Shown here: positions 46,301-60,800 of the stretch, in pieces
Numbering within the stretch: position 1 is the first letter of the stretch
How the letters are laid out: the number at the start of each line of letters is the position of its first letter
Assembly: GCA_036244855.1 (NCBI GenBank)
Contig: BQKZ01000757.1
Span: 65,279-129,278 of the forward strand
DNA: 64,000 nucleotides
Direction: 5' to 3'
Origin: Temnopleurus reevesii
Lineage: Eukaryota > Echinodermata > Echinoidea > Temnopleuroida > Temnopleuridae
Translations under genes and position numbers: made by a program
The notes under the pieces: generated by a model
Told to the model about the DNA's origin: nothing
Database searches by the model: none
What the model saw: only the letters and a program-made list of their open reading frames with translations

Positions 46301-49300
46301 NNNNNNNNNNNNNNNNNNNNNNNNNNNNNNNNNNNNNNNNNNNNNNNNNNNNNNNNNNNNNNNNNNNNNNNNNNNNNCCCCCCCCCCCCCCCTCCCATGT
46401 GAAACATACATGAAAAGGTATGAATTGAAATGTACTGTACTGTCAAAATCTTCAAAAGAAAGGGGAGCTGTCAAAACACATATGATGTATATCTCTACAT
46501 ATTTCATCCATTATTAACTTATCGTGTTGATATATCAGTATGGTGTCCATTCTAGTAGACAAAAATTAAAAGAATGAAGAGAAAAATTTGGAAAAGTTGG
46601 TAAATATAATACTAATGATAATAATATATAGCATTTAAACACGCCATCTCTCTAGTCACCTATTCAGAGGCGCGAGACAAATTATCTAATATTATTACCC
46701 GGCCATAGCATAGCTGCCAAGTAGGCGCTTCTGCATTTAGAAGATATTTAGAAAATATAAAGGAAGCATTGCACATCTCAATACTTTTGGTCAACCATTA
46801 GTCACCTCACTTTATGAACCAATTGAGCCACAATCAGCAAAGATCATTAAACTACATTTATGAATCAGAAATGAACTATGAACACACCTAGTCCTCATCT
46901 CAGCTTGGGACTCCCTCTCATTCTCTTCTTTCTCATTCTCATCTTCTCTTGCTGCAGTCACCTCATCCTCACTGATGATATCAAAGTCAGGTTCTGATGC
47001 GGTGTTCTCAGAGGTGAGGGTCGGAGAGGGCACTATGTCTTCTCTATTCAATCTCTCCTTACTGCATGATGAATTAAAAAGGGATTTTATAAGAAAAAAA
47101 AATTTTTCTATCATTCAGACTGCATGAATCTGATTAAACTTTTCTTAATGTGTGCAAAATAGATATCTGACTAAAAATAGATATCTGACTAAAAATGGAA
47201 GTAATTTGCAATTATTAAGTTACCAAGACGCTCTGAAAGTAAACTTCTCCATTGCTAATTTTTTTTGCAACTGATATATTTTCCTTAATCATAGAGTTTG
47301 AAGATTTTACTATTCTGGATTCATTTTTCCTTTGAAAAAAAATTAAAAATTGTTGCTCGAAAGCTGCAATTGATTGCAAATCAACTGCAAATCAGATGCA
47401 AATTGAAATGCACATTTTCAATATAGTACTTTCTCCAATCAGACAAGACCTTCATGAAACAGCAATTTTGACTGCTGTGTGACAATAAACTACAATTTGC
47501 AGTCAATAGCAACTTTCTAGCAACATCCCCATAGATCTATAGACCCTCCATGTACTCACTAGTTGCCCTGCGCTATTGCATTTACTCCCACAATCCTGAG
47601 TGAATCATCAACATCCTCCATAGTGACTGGTTCACTGCTTACACTATCAGACATCACATCAGACATCCCTTCATCACTCATCATTGAGACTGACCCACCT
47701 CGTGTTTCCTCCGTCCTCTGATATGACAAATTCAAATTCATATTTCATTTTCCATATTCAAATAGGTAAAATGACAAATATAAACATTAGAGTCAGAGTT
47801 GATTACATTTGCAAAATATCAGAAGGAAAGAGAAAAATTGGGTGAATATGGTACGGAAAATCAAAAGCCAAAATAGGCTTACATGTGTCTAGGCTAAATC
47901 AATATTAATAGAATAATTGACAACAATTCATGACGGTAATATCTGTATGATTGGAAATAACAACAAACTGGAATAAAGACATCAAATTTCTTGGGGAATA
48001 ATGCTAAAATTTGTTGGTTCAGACATCTTAAATACACCTGGATTTAGGAAATTCACAAATATATTTTCAAGTAGGTGGCAACTGCTACAAGAACATTACA
48101 ATGTAAAATATATCATTGAAACAGATCTTTCATCAAAAAATCTCCTAAGGAAGAGTTGGTAGGCTGGGGTGGGGGTATAGCAAGTAAGCAAGAAAGAGGG
48201 GAAACGAGTTCTATGCATGCTTACATCACTAGGACTATCCTCATGTGAGTTGGTAGTGATGATAGATGTGTTGATACTTGCAGCCTCCAAGGAATGTTGG
48301 TGTCCAACAAAGCACTGCTCACACACTCGACTCTTCTTCCTTGAATTACAACATTAGATGGAGTGATTTGATGTATAAGCACTTTACTAAGAGCATTACT
48401 AAGCAATCAATGGAGGATTTTAAATAAAAAACTGAAATAAGAAAAAATATACCTAAAATATGACAATTCTGAAGAAAAAAATAATGATAAAATCAATGAT
48501 GAAATTTCTGCAAGTTTTCATTCTTGTATAGAAACCTTCTGATAACAGCTTAAAGATATTAAAATTCAAATTTTGCTATGATCTGTTATTAATAAAGCAC
48601 AAGGCAATTTCAATGAAACTTGGTTTATACAGCTGGAATATATATATTGGCATCAATAAGGGAATGTACAGAAATGATCAATCGTCTTACTTGCTATGTG
48701 AGGTAAGTACAAAGAAGTTTGTGCACTTTGAACAAAATATCCTGCCACACAGACGACAGTGGTGCTTCCTTACAGTCAAACTGAACTCACATGAACATAA
48801 CATGCACTGAGTAACCTGCAATAAAAACAGCGCAAGAAACTAAGAGTAAAATACAAACACAAATGATTCTGACTTGAATCTTAAAAATACAATATTGGAG
48901 ATACCTTTTATTTTGATTACAATCTAATCATCAAATCAAATACACTGTGGACCATTCGTACTTCTAAATATAAACTGAGAAGCAGTGAAGGAATTATCAA
49001 TTATAATATGAGGATATTTACATCCCTCGTGTAATAAGAGCTGAATATAGCCTGAGCTTTCACTCTGAAACAGGCTGATCTCATCATCCAGGTTCAATGT
49101 TACATACAATGTTTTGATACAACATTGAAAAACAAGGGTTTGTTGATTTGCAACATATATTTATTCACATCGTTAACTTAATCTATACACTGATTTTTGT
49201 AAAGTCATTCTCAAATTAATTTCTGAATCAGAAGGGTTCTCGATATAAGGTACTTCTAAATTACAGGATACTATAAAAAGCCAATCATGATAAAGTTGTT

Positions 49301-49487
49301 TCTTTTTAATCTAACCTGCCTATCATCCATCCACCTCTCTGATGCCTTCATCTTTCTATGATGCTCAAGCTTTTCTGTCCTTTGCCATAGAGTATCCTTT
49401 TCCCTATTAAGAAAATCATTACAAATACAAAGAACATTATGGCATAAAAGTATTCTGATGATGATGATGATAACGACGACGATTATA

Positions 49488-49531
<44 letters not shown>

Positions 49532-49568
49532 CATGATCATGATCATGATGGTGATGGTGATGGTCGTA

Positions 49569-49603
<35 letters not shown>

Positions 49604-49844
49604 GATGATGGTGGTGGGGGTCACTGGCGGGGGTGGTGGTTATGATGATGATCATCATCATGATGATGATGAAGATGATGGTGGTGGGGGTCACTGGCGG
49701 TGGTGGTGGTTATGATGATGATGATGATGATGATGATGAAGATGATGGTGGTGGGGGTCACTGGCGGTGGTGGTGGTTATAATGATGATGATGATGATGA
49801 CGATGATTACGATGATTATGATGATAATGATGATGATGATGACA

Positions 49845-49907
<63 letters not shown>

Positions 49908-52900
49908 GATGATGATGATGATTTTGGTGGATGGTGATGATAATGATGGTGGTGAAGATGATAAGAATGATGGTGATGATGATGATGATGATGATGATGA
50001 TAGTGATTACAATGATAAAGAAAAAATGTAATGTTTTTCATTTGATAATAAAGTGTGGGCAAAATAAGCAAATCATCAATATGCTAAACAAAGTTTTTTT
50101 TCTGAAAACCATCTCTCTCTGGTGATAGTTGCTATTTTATCAAAATATTGATAAACAACTAACATAAGATTGTTCATACACATTTCAAGTATCTCCAAAG
50201 AAAATAATTACATTCCCAACACACCATTACGAATCAGCAATGCTACTAGTCCACTGGTCACAGATCAGCAAAAGGAATGCTTGCACTTGCATTCAAAATG
50301 GATTTGTATACAAATTAAAATGTCTATACATTGATAAAAGAGGGATATGTCAAAAAAATAATTTAACAAATATTAATATAGAACCCTTACTTTAAACTGT
50401 ATGTATGAATTACCTGATGAGTTTAACAAGCTGTTTCTTTATCTGTTCATTGTCATCTTGTGCCTGTGCTAGCTCATTTGCTAAGCTGGTTACTCGATTA
50501 CCATTTGCATTACGCAGTTCAGTCACCTCGGACTGTAATTTAGAAAAAAAGAGGACATTAAAAATGATTAAAAAAGGAATAAGCAGTAGAGAGCCAAAGC
50601 AATTTTTCTTGCCTAAACAAACACATAAAAGCACATTATTTGCCTAGTACCAGAATATGACATGTTTTAAAATCAATAAAGCAATGCAGAATTTGAACTC
50701 TACAAAACAAAATTATGATTGAATCACAATAAAAAAAAAAATGTACTGTTCAAAGTTCAATAAATCATAAAACAACAAAACATTAAATTTACAACTTATA
50801 TCGATTGAGCTTGAAAAAGCATTTTATCATTTTACATGTTGTCCAACAAATGATAGAAATATTCAAGTAAGCTTGAAATATGACACAACATGTATTTCAA
50901 TTACATGTATTTCATTGAATTTCTAATCTAGTAATGCAAGGACATCTCTCATATAAAATGTCATAATTATTTAAATGCAGCATACCTGCAAGGAAGCACA
51001 CTTCCTCTTTTCTTCTTCAAGGCATCTTGATAACTGTAAGGAAGAGGACAAGAAGAGAATGGACTTTATCGGTATAAAACAGTAATATAGAATATCTGTT
51101 GATTTTCATCCAACAAATTTCTAAGTTTATTGTTATCTAAATCAAAGTTATCGGAAAATACACCTAATTGTATACCCTGATGGAATATGTTCATATCATA
51201 GTCTATTACGCTGACAAAGAAAACGTAAGAAAACAACAATTTATCATGGTAACATAAACAAGTTGGTGGTTTGAATCACTGACTAAAGAGAGAATTTGCG
51301 TTTTATTTTACTCTCCACTGTACCTCTGTCAATGAGATTGTGAACAAGATATCACCCAGCTTAATGAACAGGTTAGAATGTATCAATGGATAATTTAGTT
51401 TCAATAATGATTCATTATAACAACAGAGCACTGTGTATGTTCCCTGATGTATCTCTGTATATAAGTGGACAAGCTGCTAACTAACTATAATGATTGACAT
51501 TCCACATACTAACAATCCACCCGTACAATTGGTGAAAAGTTAATGACATTAAAAAATGGTAGTTTTCTCATCCTTTATCTGAGATGAAAAGTTTGTTATC
51601 CGTTATGTAAAGCGCCTTGAGCACTCAGCAGAGTGGATACGTGCGCTATTAAATTGCATCTATTATTATTATTATTATTATTATTATGAGTTAGTCTAAA
51701 AATGCTAGATGCCCTCATATACATGTGCTAGCACTTTGTGCCGTGTGCAAATCCCTAAAGTTTGTTGATCCTACTTGTGAGAGCATTTTTGAGCGCGCAA
51801 ATGAATTAATGTACGGGCAAAAAAAGGTCGCAGCTTCCGATTCCAATGCAAATCATATGATTTGAGTCATAACAATGATTTACTGTATCTGTACATACTC
51901 CAGCAATCATATAATTTTGATGACTATGTTTCATCTTATATGTGCATGAATCTTATTCAAATATCCCAAGTGTGTACAAACTCAAAATAAACATGACGTG
52001 TAAACTTCCAGAGTAAACATAAATACCGATTTCACAATTGTTCCATTTTTGCTGCAAACATTGACACTTAAAAGGTTAACAAAGTCCAATGTGGGTAAAT
52101 ATTGGCAAATAGAATATAATATCAGACTTTAGACCAGTTAAGAGTGGTCTGTTGTTCAATGTTCAAACTGAATTGCATCATAAATCTAAAGTTATATTAA
52201 GACATTCAGTATGAATTAAAAACAAGAATGAGTTCATGGTCAGGTGAAAGCTAAACACAAGACATAGTATGGTAGTGATTAATATAAATAAAAAGCAAGC
52301 CACTATATAGATAGGAAAGTATGATGTTAATACATGAAAACTGACTAAACACATCCAAACCTAAACGTATGATTTAAAGCCACAGGCACTTGAAAAACAT
52401 TATGTCTAATTCATCATAAACATGTCACAATTAATTGTATCCATACTGATCACGAATAAATGGTTATTGAAACTGCTATGATATTTTATTTTCATTTGAG
52501 GACAGAGGGGAAAACAATGAGCTATTTTCTTCATGTGACACTTATCCACTATTGACAAGGTCCTTTTAATAATACTATTAGGTGATGTGCATTTAACACC
52601 AAATATTGGATATTAAAGGATACAGGTAGTCTTCTTTCTAATGTTGAGCAAACAAGACAAGACAATATTTATTAAGATATATGTACTCAGTATTGGAATC
52701 ATTGATTTGTTCATTTCAAAAAGTAAAAGTGAACTCAACAGGCTCAATCCTAGCATGAAGCCAATATTTGTTGGTAGGCCTACAATGTAAGATATTTTTC
52801 TGTATTGTCACAAACCCATACACAGCATCATTATTAAAGGTTCGTTATCAGGAATGATACGTGGAAGGCTGCTATTCATACGATACAAGAGCATGCATGT

Positions 52901-55900
52901 TATGAACACCAAGCATTAATGTCTGCAGAATAACAAGCATGCTAATAAATACTTAAAAGTACACAGACTATTTCACTACTTTTGGGGAAGTTCATGGCAA
53001 AACAGAATTCAGATTATGCCTCAATATTAACTGCAAGTTGCTGATTTCTTTTTTAAAATCTAGTCTAAAAATAGAAAACCAAGCATTCCAATGACAGATT
53101 CCTAATTTTTTTTTTAAATATACATGTAGCTATATTAAAATTATTTTCCAACACATGTGCTAAAAGTTATAATTTCCTTGCTCTATTTTTATTCTATGAC
53201 ATCTAACAAAGGAGCAGCAAAATTATGAATTGCAGTGATTAATTCAGCACAAAAACATGTCTCCTGCACCACCTTTAGTAGGTGGAGGTATAAAAATGAC
53301 ATAATCAATATCACCTGCTTCCCCAAGAAAATATTTCATTATCCATTGGCATCAATGTTCTACATGTACTTACGGTTCTGGTTTATATGCATTCCGATTA
53401 CTTGTCTATCAAATACAATGGCACACCACTTGACCTTAATAGCTTCTTATTGCTTTTACAAATTCATGGATAATCAAAGTTGTTCAAAGAGACAGTTGAA
53501 TGAACAACATTTGTATTTTTATTGATGCTAATAACATTTTGTCATGCCTTAGCAAGTGCGACAGTAGGAAAATATGAATTTAAGGGAATATTTTAAAATA
53601 GTAGTACAATTTACATAATGCATGTATCTACTCTCTGGAGTGCCCCTTGTGCTCCGCATTATTATTACCCTAGCTTTAGCCTGGCGTACATCAGTGCACA
53701 TGGCATTTCAAAGAACAAAGAATTCTGCCAGGTACCCATTCACCTCACCTGTGTTAAGTGCACAACAAAGTGGGCAAATTTCTTTCTGAAGGAAATTAAT
53801 GCCATGGTTGGTTTCAAACCACAAACCTCCGGTCAGAACCACACAAAATGGGCATGTATGAATTGAAAATAAAATTGTTAATGGTATTAGTTTATTGTTT
53901 TCTTCCCAGCTTGCTCCTTGGGCAGGTTGGGATCTTATAGAATGTTTAATAGGTTTAGGTTGAAGGTCCCAGTAGCCCATCCACTCAACTAGACTTCTAT
54001 TCTTGAGTTTAAAACAAGATGGTGCAAAGTAACGTAAGGTGTGATGTCTACTTATGAATTACCTCTTCTACACTGGCCTCATGAATGGCGATCTGTTGCT
54101 CTTGCCTTCCAACTTCAATTTCCTGTTCTGAGAGCTGATTGGTGGAGCAATAGAGCAGGGATAGAAGGCAATATTTGATTGGATGATTGGAATATGAGAA
54201 ATTGAGCATGACATGAATATTCATTGTTTATTAAATTGAAGTGGATTTGGAGATGATAATTTTCATATGTGAAATAATGTGTACATTTTGAAATTTATGG
54301 TAGGGAAATTTATAAAGCAATTTTTCAATACTTTTCATGATAACGAAGTGAAAGAGCAGTAAATAGATTCAGGGATGAGAAAATAAATATTTAATAATAT
54401 GTCACCTTGCACTGTTTTGTCTGTATGGTGCTGTCACATTAATTCGCGCATCATATTAATTCGTACATCTTATGAATCTCTACAAAATCGATGAAATATT
54501 GCAAATCTGACATCACCATCGTAAAGAGCATTGTTTATTTGCCTAATGTGGAAATTTTCTTAGCAAAAGGACCCAAAACAATGAAAATATCGCCAAAAGA
54601 TCGGCAGATTTGCTTGCATTTGCAGAAAAACACGGGTCTCGCGACACTGACGTGAATTCTTCCAATTTTCAGACAGAAATCATCAAATTTGTAAGTAAGC
54701 AGACATACCATTCGATTCCTTGATATTTTGTGGTCAAGCTACTGTAAATTTTGCATCTTAGATGGAAGCAATTTTATGGTAAATCTTGTTCAAAACGGGG
54801 CCTGCGAATTAATATGACACAATTTGTTGACAATTCTCGCCATTTTCCAGCATGGAGCGATGCGATCGTTTCGTCAATCGAATTTTGATATCGCGATATC
54901 TCCGTGATTCTTTCGTGGATTAATTTTATTTTTGGAAATATTTGAAGCCTGAAATATCTAGTTTCATTTCATGCCAAGATTTTAAAAAATAATTTTGTAT
55001 TTTAGGAGATATATTGTGCTAAGTACCACGATCCAAAAATGCTCTAGAAAAAGGATACGAATTAATGTGACCCCATCATAATTGTTTACATCAAGCTTTA
55101 ACAAAGGAATGCTATCCACAGAATCAATATTTCTTAACATTTTGTGAGGACGAGGTGGTTATGTTTAATATTAAAGTGCACAGAAAGTGAAGTAAAATAC
55201 ATGATAAACCAGTGCAACAAAATTAAATTTGGATAACAAAATGGGTTTGACATGGAATGATCAACAAGTTGATAAAGGGACTCCATAACATGATCTATGT
55301 AAAGTAATTCACACTCAGATGTAACATAAAAAACACCCCAAAATCAATTTCACATCATTGCAAATACATACATAAATACAACATACAATGTAACATAAAA
55401 CCTAGAAAACAGGGGAACATTATCCATTCTTTTTGGTCCACATTTTACATTCTAAAAAGAGCAGTGTTAAAGAGGAAGCATTATGCATTTTTTGAGGGAT
55501 CCATTTCTACTGCAACTTTGCAAAGTAAGTATAGTTAATAACAATTAGACAATGGGGGATTCTTGCATACATGAACAATCATCTGTCTAGACTTCTTACC
55601 TTCTTCTGAAAGGCAATCTTATCCTGACTGCTTTGTTTCTTGAGAATATCAACTTCATTACTGAGTTCATGGATTGTCTGTTGCTGTTCCTCACTCTGGG
55701 CTTTCAAATGCTCCAGATCATTCTCTTGCTCCTGATAACCCTAAAACAGTCAAGTATACGATCAATTAATTATCAGATTTGTTTCCTGTTGATCATCACT
55801 CCATACTCTCAAGTTCTACTAGTGCCTGTTTCATAAAGCTGTTTGTTGAGTATGCAAGAATGGTGATCCTTTCTCAGGATCCAACTGAGAAACATACAGG

Positions 55901-57758
55901 TCATTAAGTGCAGGAAAGGGTCACCAGTTGTGCATTGTAAAGTACCTCTATAAACAGCTTTATGAAACAAGCGTCGAATAGTCCTCATGTTCCTGATAGG
56001 TATAGATCTCAGCTTCGCGAGGAGTGTAATTTGTGAGCTATAGTGGAAAAGAAAAAGGAAAGAATCATTACATTATATGTTCACAGTTCTTTTGAATGCG
56101 ATCGACACAGAAACGACTTATTACAAACCAAAAATATTTTCGCCAACCCACTTCTTCATGGTGCAGAAATTCTGCTTGGTAAAAACGGAAAGAAGAGAGA
56201 CTCAACATTGCTGAGAGTCTGGGGAGTGACCGTTTGAGCCTTTGGTTATGACATTCAAACTAGAAAATGATAATGAATGTGCAAAAATCACCTCCATATT
56301 TCATACATATTTATCTTTTGCATGTGAATATGCAGCTCGCTTCACATAGATTTCTTCCTCCTGACAGTTTAATACAGATCTATACCTCCAACATAAGAAG
56401 TAAACAATAAATAAATATCCACCTCAGTGTCTTCCTCCCATATGACTACCTGAACTAAAAAGTGACAAGTATATCATCTGGATGATGTTGACTTTTTACA
56501 TGGTCAATATCTCTATTTATAAATATATTTAGTTGGGGTTGGTGCATCTAAAAAAAACTCTGTGGCAAGTCAATATTCATTAATTTCAGAATTCTGAAAG
56601 TGAAAATATGTCTATAAAAAGTGGTTATTCTGTAAAGAAAAATGATATATACACGTCATACTCATAAAAAATAATGATCTGCAACACTCTCCAGCATCCA
56701 CAATTAAGTTACTGAAAACCACATAAAGGTTTCCATTAAGTTTTTGGGAAATGGCTGAATCAATGAGAGTAATTTCCAAAAAAACAACTTTAAGAATGCC
56801 TTCAGATATCGTTTTCAATCGGTTAATTGTGGATGCAATAAGTCAAGATGAAATAATCACCTGAAGTGTCTGTTGATACTGCATTGCTTCAGAGCTGAGC
56901 TGAAACCTTAGTGCAGAGATCTCCTCTTCCAGTGTACTCTTAACCCTCACTGTCTCCTCCTCAGCTCCATGCAACTTAGTCTCCATCACCTCAACATTCT
57001 CCTTCTCCTTCTCCAAGGCTCCCTCCAGCTCCTGGACCCTGTTCATTCTCACCTGCTCCTCCTCCACCTTACCCTGGAGCCGTTCCATCTCCAGTTTAGT
57101 CTCCTGGAGGCTCCTGGATGTCTCTGTACTGACCTGCTCCAGCTTCTCAGTGATCTCATTTCGCTCTGTCTTGGATAGATCTACCTCCTCCTGGAGACGC
57201 AGGATCTCCATATTCAGATCTGTATTTTTCTCTGTTTCATAAAGAACAATAACAAAAATGAAACTTTTAAGAATGGGTAAATTGGAAGTTTGCATGGACA
57301 TTTTAATATATATAATGAACAACTCAGAGGGTTACTTCTTTATTTCTACATGCATAGAAGAATGTACATAATTATAAGAAAACTAATTAAATATCATATT
57401 ACATAATAGTAATGATAATGATAATACCATATTCTTGAAATAGCACTTAGTATTGCGATAACTCTCTAGCTTTACACAAATATTTTACACCAATAGCAAT
57501 AAACAAAACAATGGAATGAATTGATAGACTCTTAAAACCTTAAGGTAGACTAACCAATATATCAAATGTATTGATGATTCTGAAAATAAAGGCTAGAAGT
57601 ACATTTTAGAGGCACATAAGTATATCCAGCACTATTACTGTCATTACCACTTGTAATCATCGAATCATCATTAAGTCAAATATCAAATAATAATTATCAC
57701 CATCATCATCATCATCACTATCATCATCATCATCATCATCACCATCACTATCATCACT

Positions 57759-57798
<40 letters not shown>

Positions 57799-57842
57799 CC
57801 ATCATCATCACAATCACTATCATCACCATCACTATCATCACT

Positions 57843-57876
<34 letters not shown>

Positions 57877-60800
57877 CCATCATCATCACAATCACTATCA
57901 TCACCATCACTATCATCACTATCATCACCATCATCAGCATCATCATTGTTATCATCACCATCATCACTATCCTCCTTATCAAATGTTGATGTCACATCAA
58001 TGCATACCTTTGACAGCTTTATTTTCTGTTTCCATTATTTCAAAATTCTCTTTGAATTGGTCAAGCTCCTTGCTAAGATCATCTGCCTGCTCCTGGTAGT
58101 GGAGTCTTTCTCCGCTCGTCTTCTCTTGCTCTTCTTTCAAGAGCTGGAACTGTTCCGTTAAGAATTCCACCTTGTCTGCATGCTCCTGTGTCATCTTCGT
58201 CTTTCGCTCCTCATAAACCTGTTAAAATGACAATAATTCACCATCCTAAGTTCAGAGAAAATAACAGAAGCATACAATTTGTCATATACAACTTGTACAA
58301 TGGAAATTTTGGCAGATCTATCTCTAAATAAATCTACGTTTGTAAACTTGAGCTAAAAAGTTTTACAGAATATGTCTATAACAAATTGTGAATAACCTAT
58401 AATAATATTTTGACATGTTTTCCAAAAAGCTTGGACTGTTTGGACTGACAATCCTTAATGGAAAAAGGCAACTACAACATCAATTATTTATTACTTTCAC
58501 AGAATCATGGATGAAATTGTTTTCAAGACCCGTCTGGCAAACTGATAGTTTAAATCAAATCAACTTGATATAAACCCACTATGAATCATATGTAATAATT
58601 GTCACCTGTTCTAGTGAAATGGTTTCCACTTGAAGTCGCTTGAGGTCTTCTACAGTGTCTTCAAGCTCTCTTGTGGTCAATCTCTCCCTGTCAAGTTGCT
58701 TCTGGACATCATCCTTTCCTGCTTCTGCTTCCTGTTTCTGCTTCTTCAGTAGCTCAACATCCACCATCAGCTGTGAGATTACCTCTCCCTGTTCTCCAAT
58801 CCGCTTTTCCTTTTCCTCCTTCTCTTGTTGGCCAACCGATAGATCCTTCTCGAACCCATCACGAGCAACCTCTAGTTTGGTCTTTTCCACGATGAGTGCA
58901 TCACGCTCTTTATCCTTACTGTCAATTGCAAGACGCAACCGTACAATGTCTGTCTCTAATTTCTCTTTCTCATTCATTGCTTCTTGGAGCTGGCTTTCTA
59001 TTCTTTGTCTCTCAATATTTTGGCTCTGCATGCTTTTCTCCTTGCTTTCTAATGATCTCCCCATGTTCTCTAGCTTCTGTTGCAAGACTACAACTTCCTG
59101 TTCTGTTTTCTGTACAAGGACTGCTTTGGAACTGGCATCATTGGATTCATGCATCATTTGTTCATTTAAATTGTCCACTTTTTTCATCAGCCTTTCATTC
59201 TCTGACTCTAATTTTTTAACCGATTGAAGGGCATTATTCTTCTCCGAGATCACTCTTGATAATTGCTGATTTATCAATTTTCCTTGAGAGTCAAAACAGT
59301 CAGGTTCATCACTGCTTCCCTGTAATGATTCAGTTTGAATTTCAGATCCCTCACCAGATGAAAGAAGATTTTGCACAGATTGCAATTGTTGCATAATCAT
59401 TTTCTTCTCTTTTTCCACTCCAACTACTTTATCTTGACTATCCTTGAATTGCATTTCAAAACTGGAAGTCCTTTCTCTTTCTTTTGCAAGAAGTCCATTA
59501 ACCTCAGTGTATCTGGATGTATGTTCTTTGATTTGTTTGTCCAAATTATCAATCTCCTTCTGCCTCTCCTGGCAAACCCCTTCAGTGTGTTTAATCCTTG
59601 AATCTAATTCTCCATTCTGAATACTGGCTGCATGGAGTTCTTTTCTTAACCTTTCAGCGTCTTTTTGAAGTTCAACAGACTTTTGCTGCATGTTGGCTAC
59701 AACTGTCTTTGATTCCAACTGTTCATGTAGAGTGGACTCTAAAGAATTCTGTGAATCATTGAGCTTCTGCATGTGATCATTCAAATCACTTTCTAACCTG
59801 ACCTTGTCTTCCTTAAGAGCATTAATAGTTCCTTGAAAATTCTTGACCACTTCTTCATGATTTGATTCCTGAGCAGCCATAGTTTCACCAAAAGCTTTGA
59901 TTTCATCCTCCTTCTTTGACAGGATCAATTCTAGCTCTGCAACTTTGGCAATGATCTCTTTCTCCTGTGAACTATGGTCATCCTCTAGCAGCTCCAGCTG
60001 ACGAGTCAAGGTATCCTTCTCTCTCCGTATCTCCAGGTTCCTGTTTTCAGCTTCAGACAGTTTGTCCAGGAGATCATGGACCTTGTTGGCAGACTGCAGA
60101 TGGTTGGTTACTTCTGCATCCTTGCTATGGACCATCCCCTCCATCTTCCTCAGCAAATCTGCATTCTTTGTTTCCATGGAATTTACTTTCTCCTCCATGC
60201 TCTCAATGGTGCGATCTTTCTTCATCTCCATTGCTTTGCTTGTTTCAAGTTCACCTTTAACCCCTGTGACCTCCACCCTGACCTCAGCGAGTACTCTCTC
60301 AGCTTCAATCAGCTTGGACTGGAGATCTCTCTCTGTTTCCTGCCACAGCTTAGCTTGGCTTGCATGTTGAAGGTTGGTGGCTTCCAATCTGCTGCATAGG
60401 TCACTGTTCACCTTCTCTGCATCTTCTATCTTCTTCTCCCAGCTCTCCTCCGACTTGTTTCCTTTCTCTTTAATGTCTGAAAATTCTTTGGAAGACTTCT
60501 CCAGTTCATATTGCAGTTGTTGAACCTATAAATGAAACAGGAAGATCAATGATAACAACAAACAAATATCAAACTACATTCCTACTTACGAAGTTGACTC
60601 AAATTTCAAAAAAGTTGAACAACAAATATCTGCTCCACAAGGAGAAAATATACTTAAATTCCAATGAATATTCATAATTCTACCTATTGGATATCAAGCG
60701 ATATAACACAACAATACTAATATCCCACATGTGGAATATGTATTTTTGGTCTACACTGGGAGTAAAATACATGTACATCATCACAAAACTCCACAAAAGA

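Noticed and set aside
45737..46507. Long reading frames across 45.8-46.5 kb taken as one exon
   Set aside because: Mostly N. Only the 41 codons at 45749-45871 are supported as FYCO1 coding; the poly-C side translates to poly-Gly/Pro.
49271..50125. Met/Ile-, His- and Asp-rich reading frames on both strands
   Set aside because: All are frames of the GAT/GGT simple repeat; the minus-strand one merely overlaps the FYCO1 WxxD exon.
57657..57995. Asp-rich minus-strand reading frame next to a FYCO1 exon
   Set aside because: Translation of an ATC/GAT microsatellite. The exon's frame reaches TGA within four codons of the donor, so it is not an extension of FYCO1.
58640..60399. Ser/Leu-rich plus-strand reading frames opposite the large FYCO1 exon
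   Set aside because: Antisense shadows of the coiled-coil exon, whose Glu/Lys/Gln codons read as Ser/Phe/Leu on the other strand.
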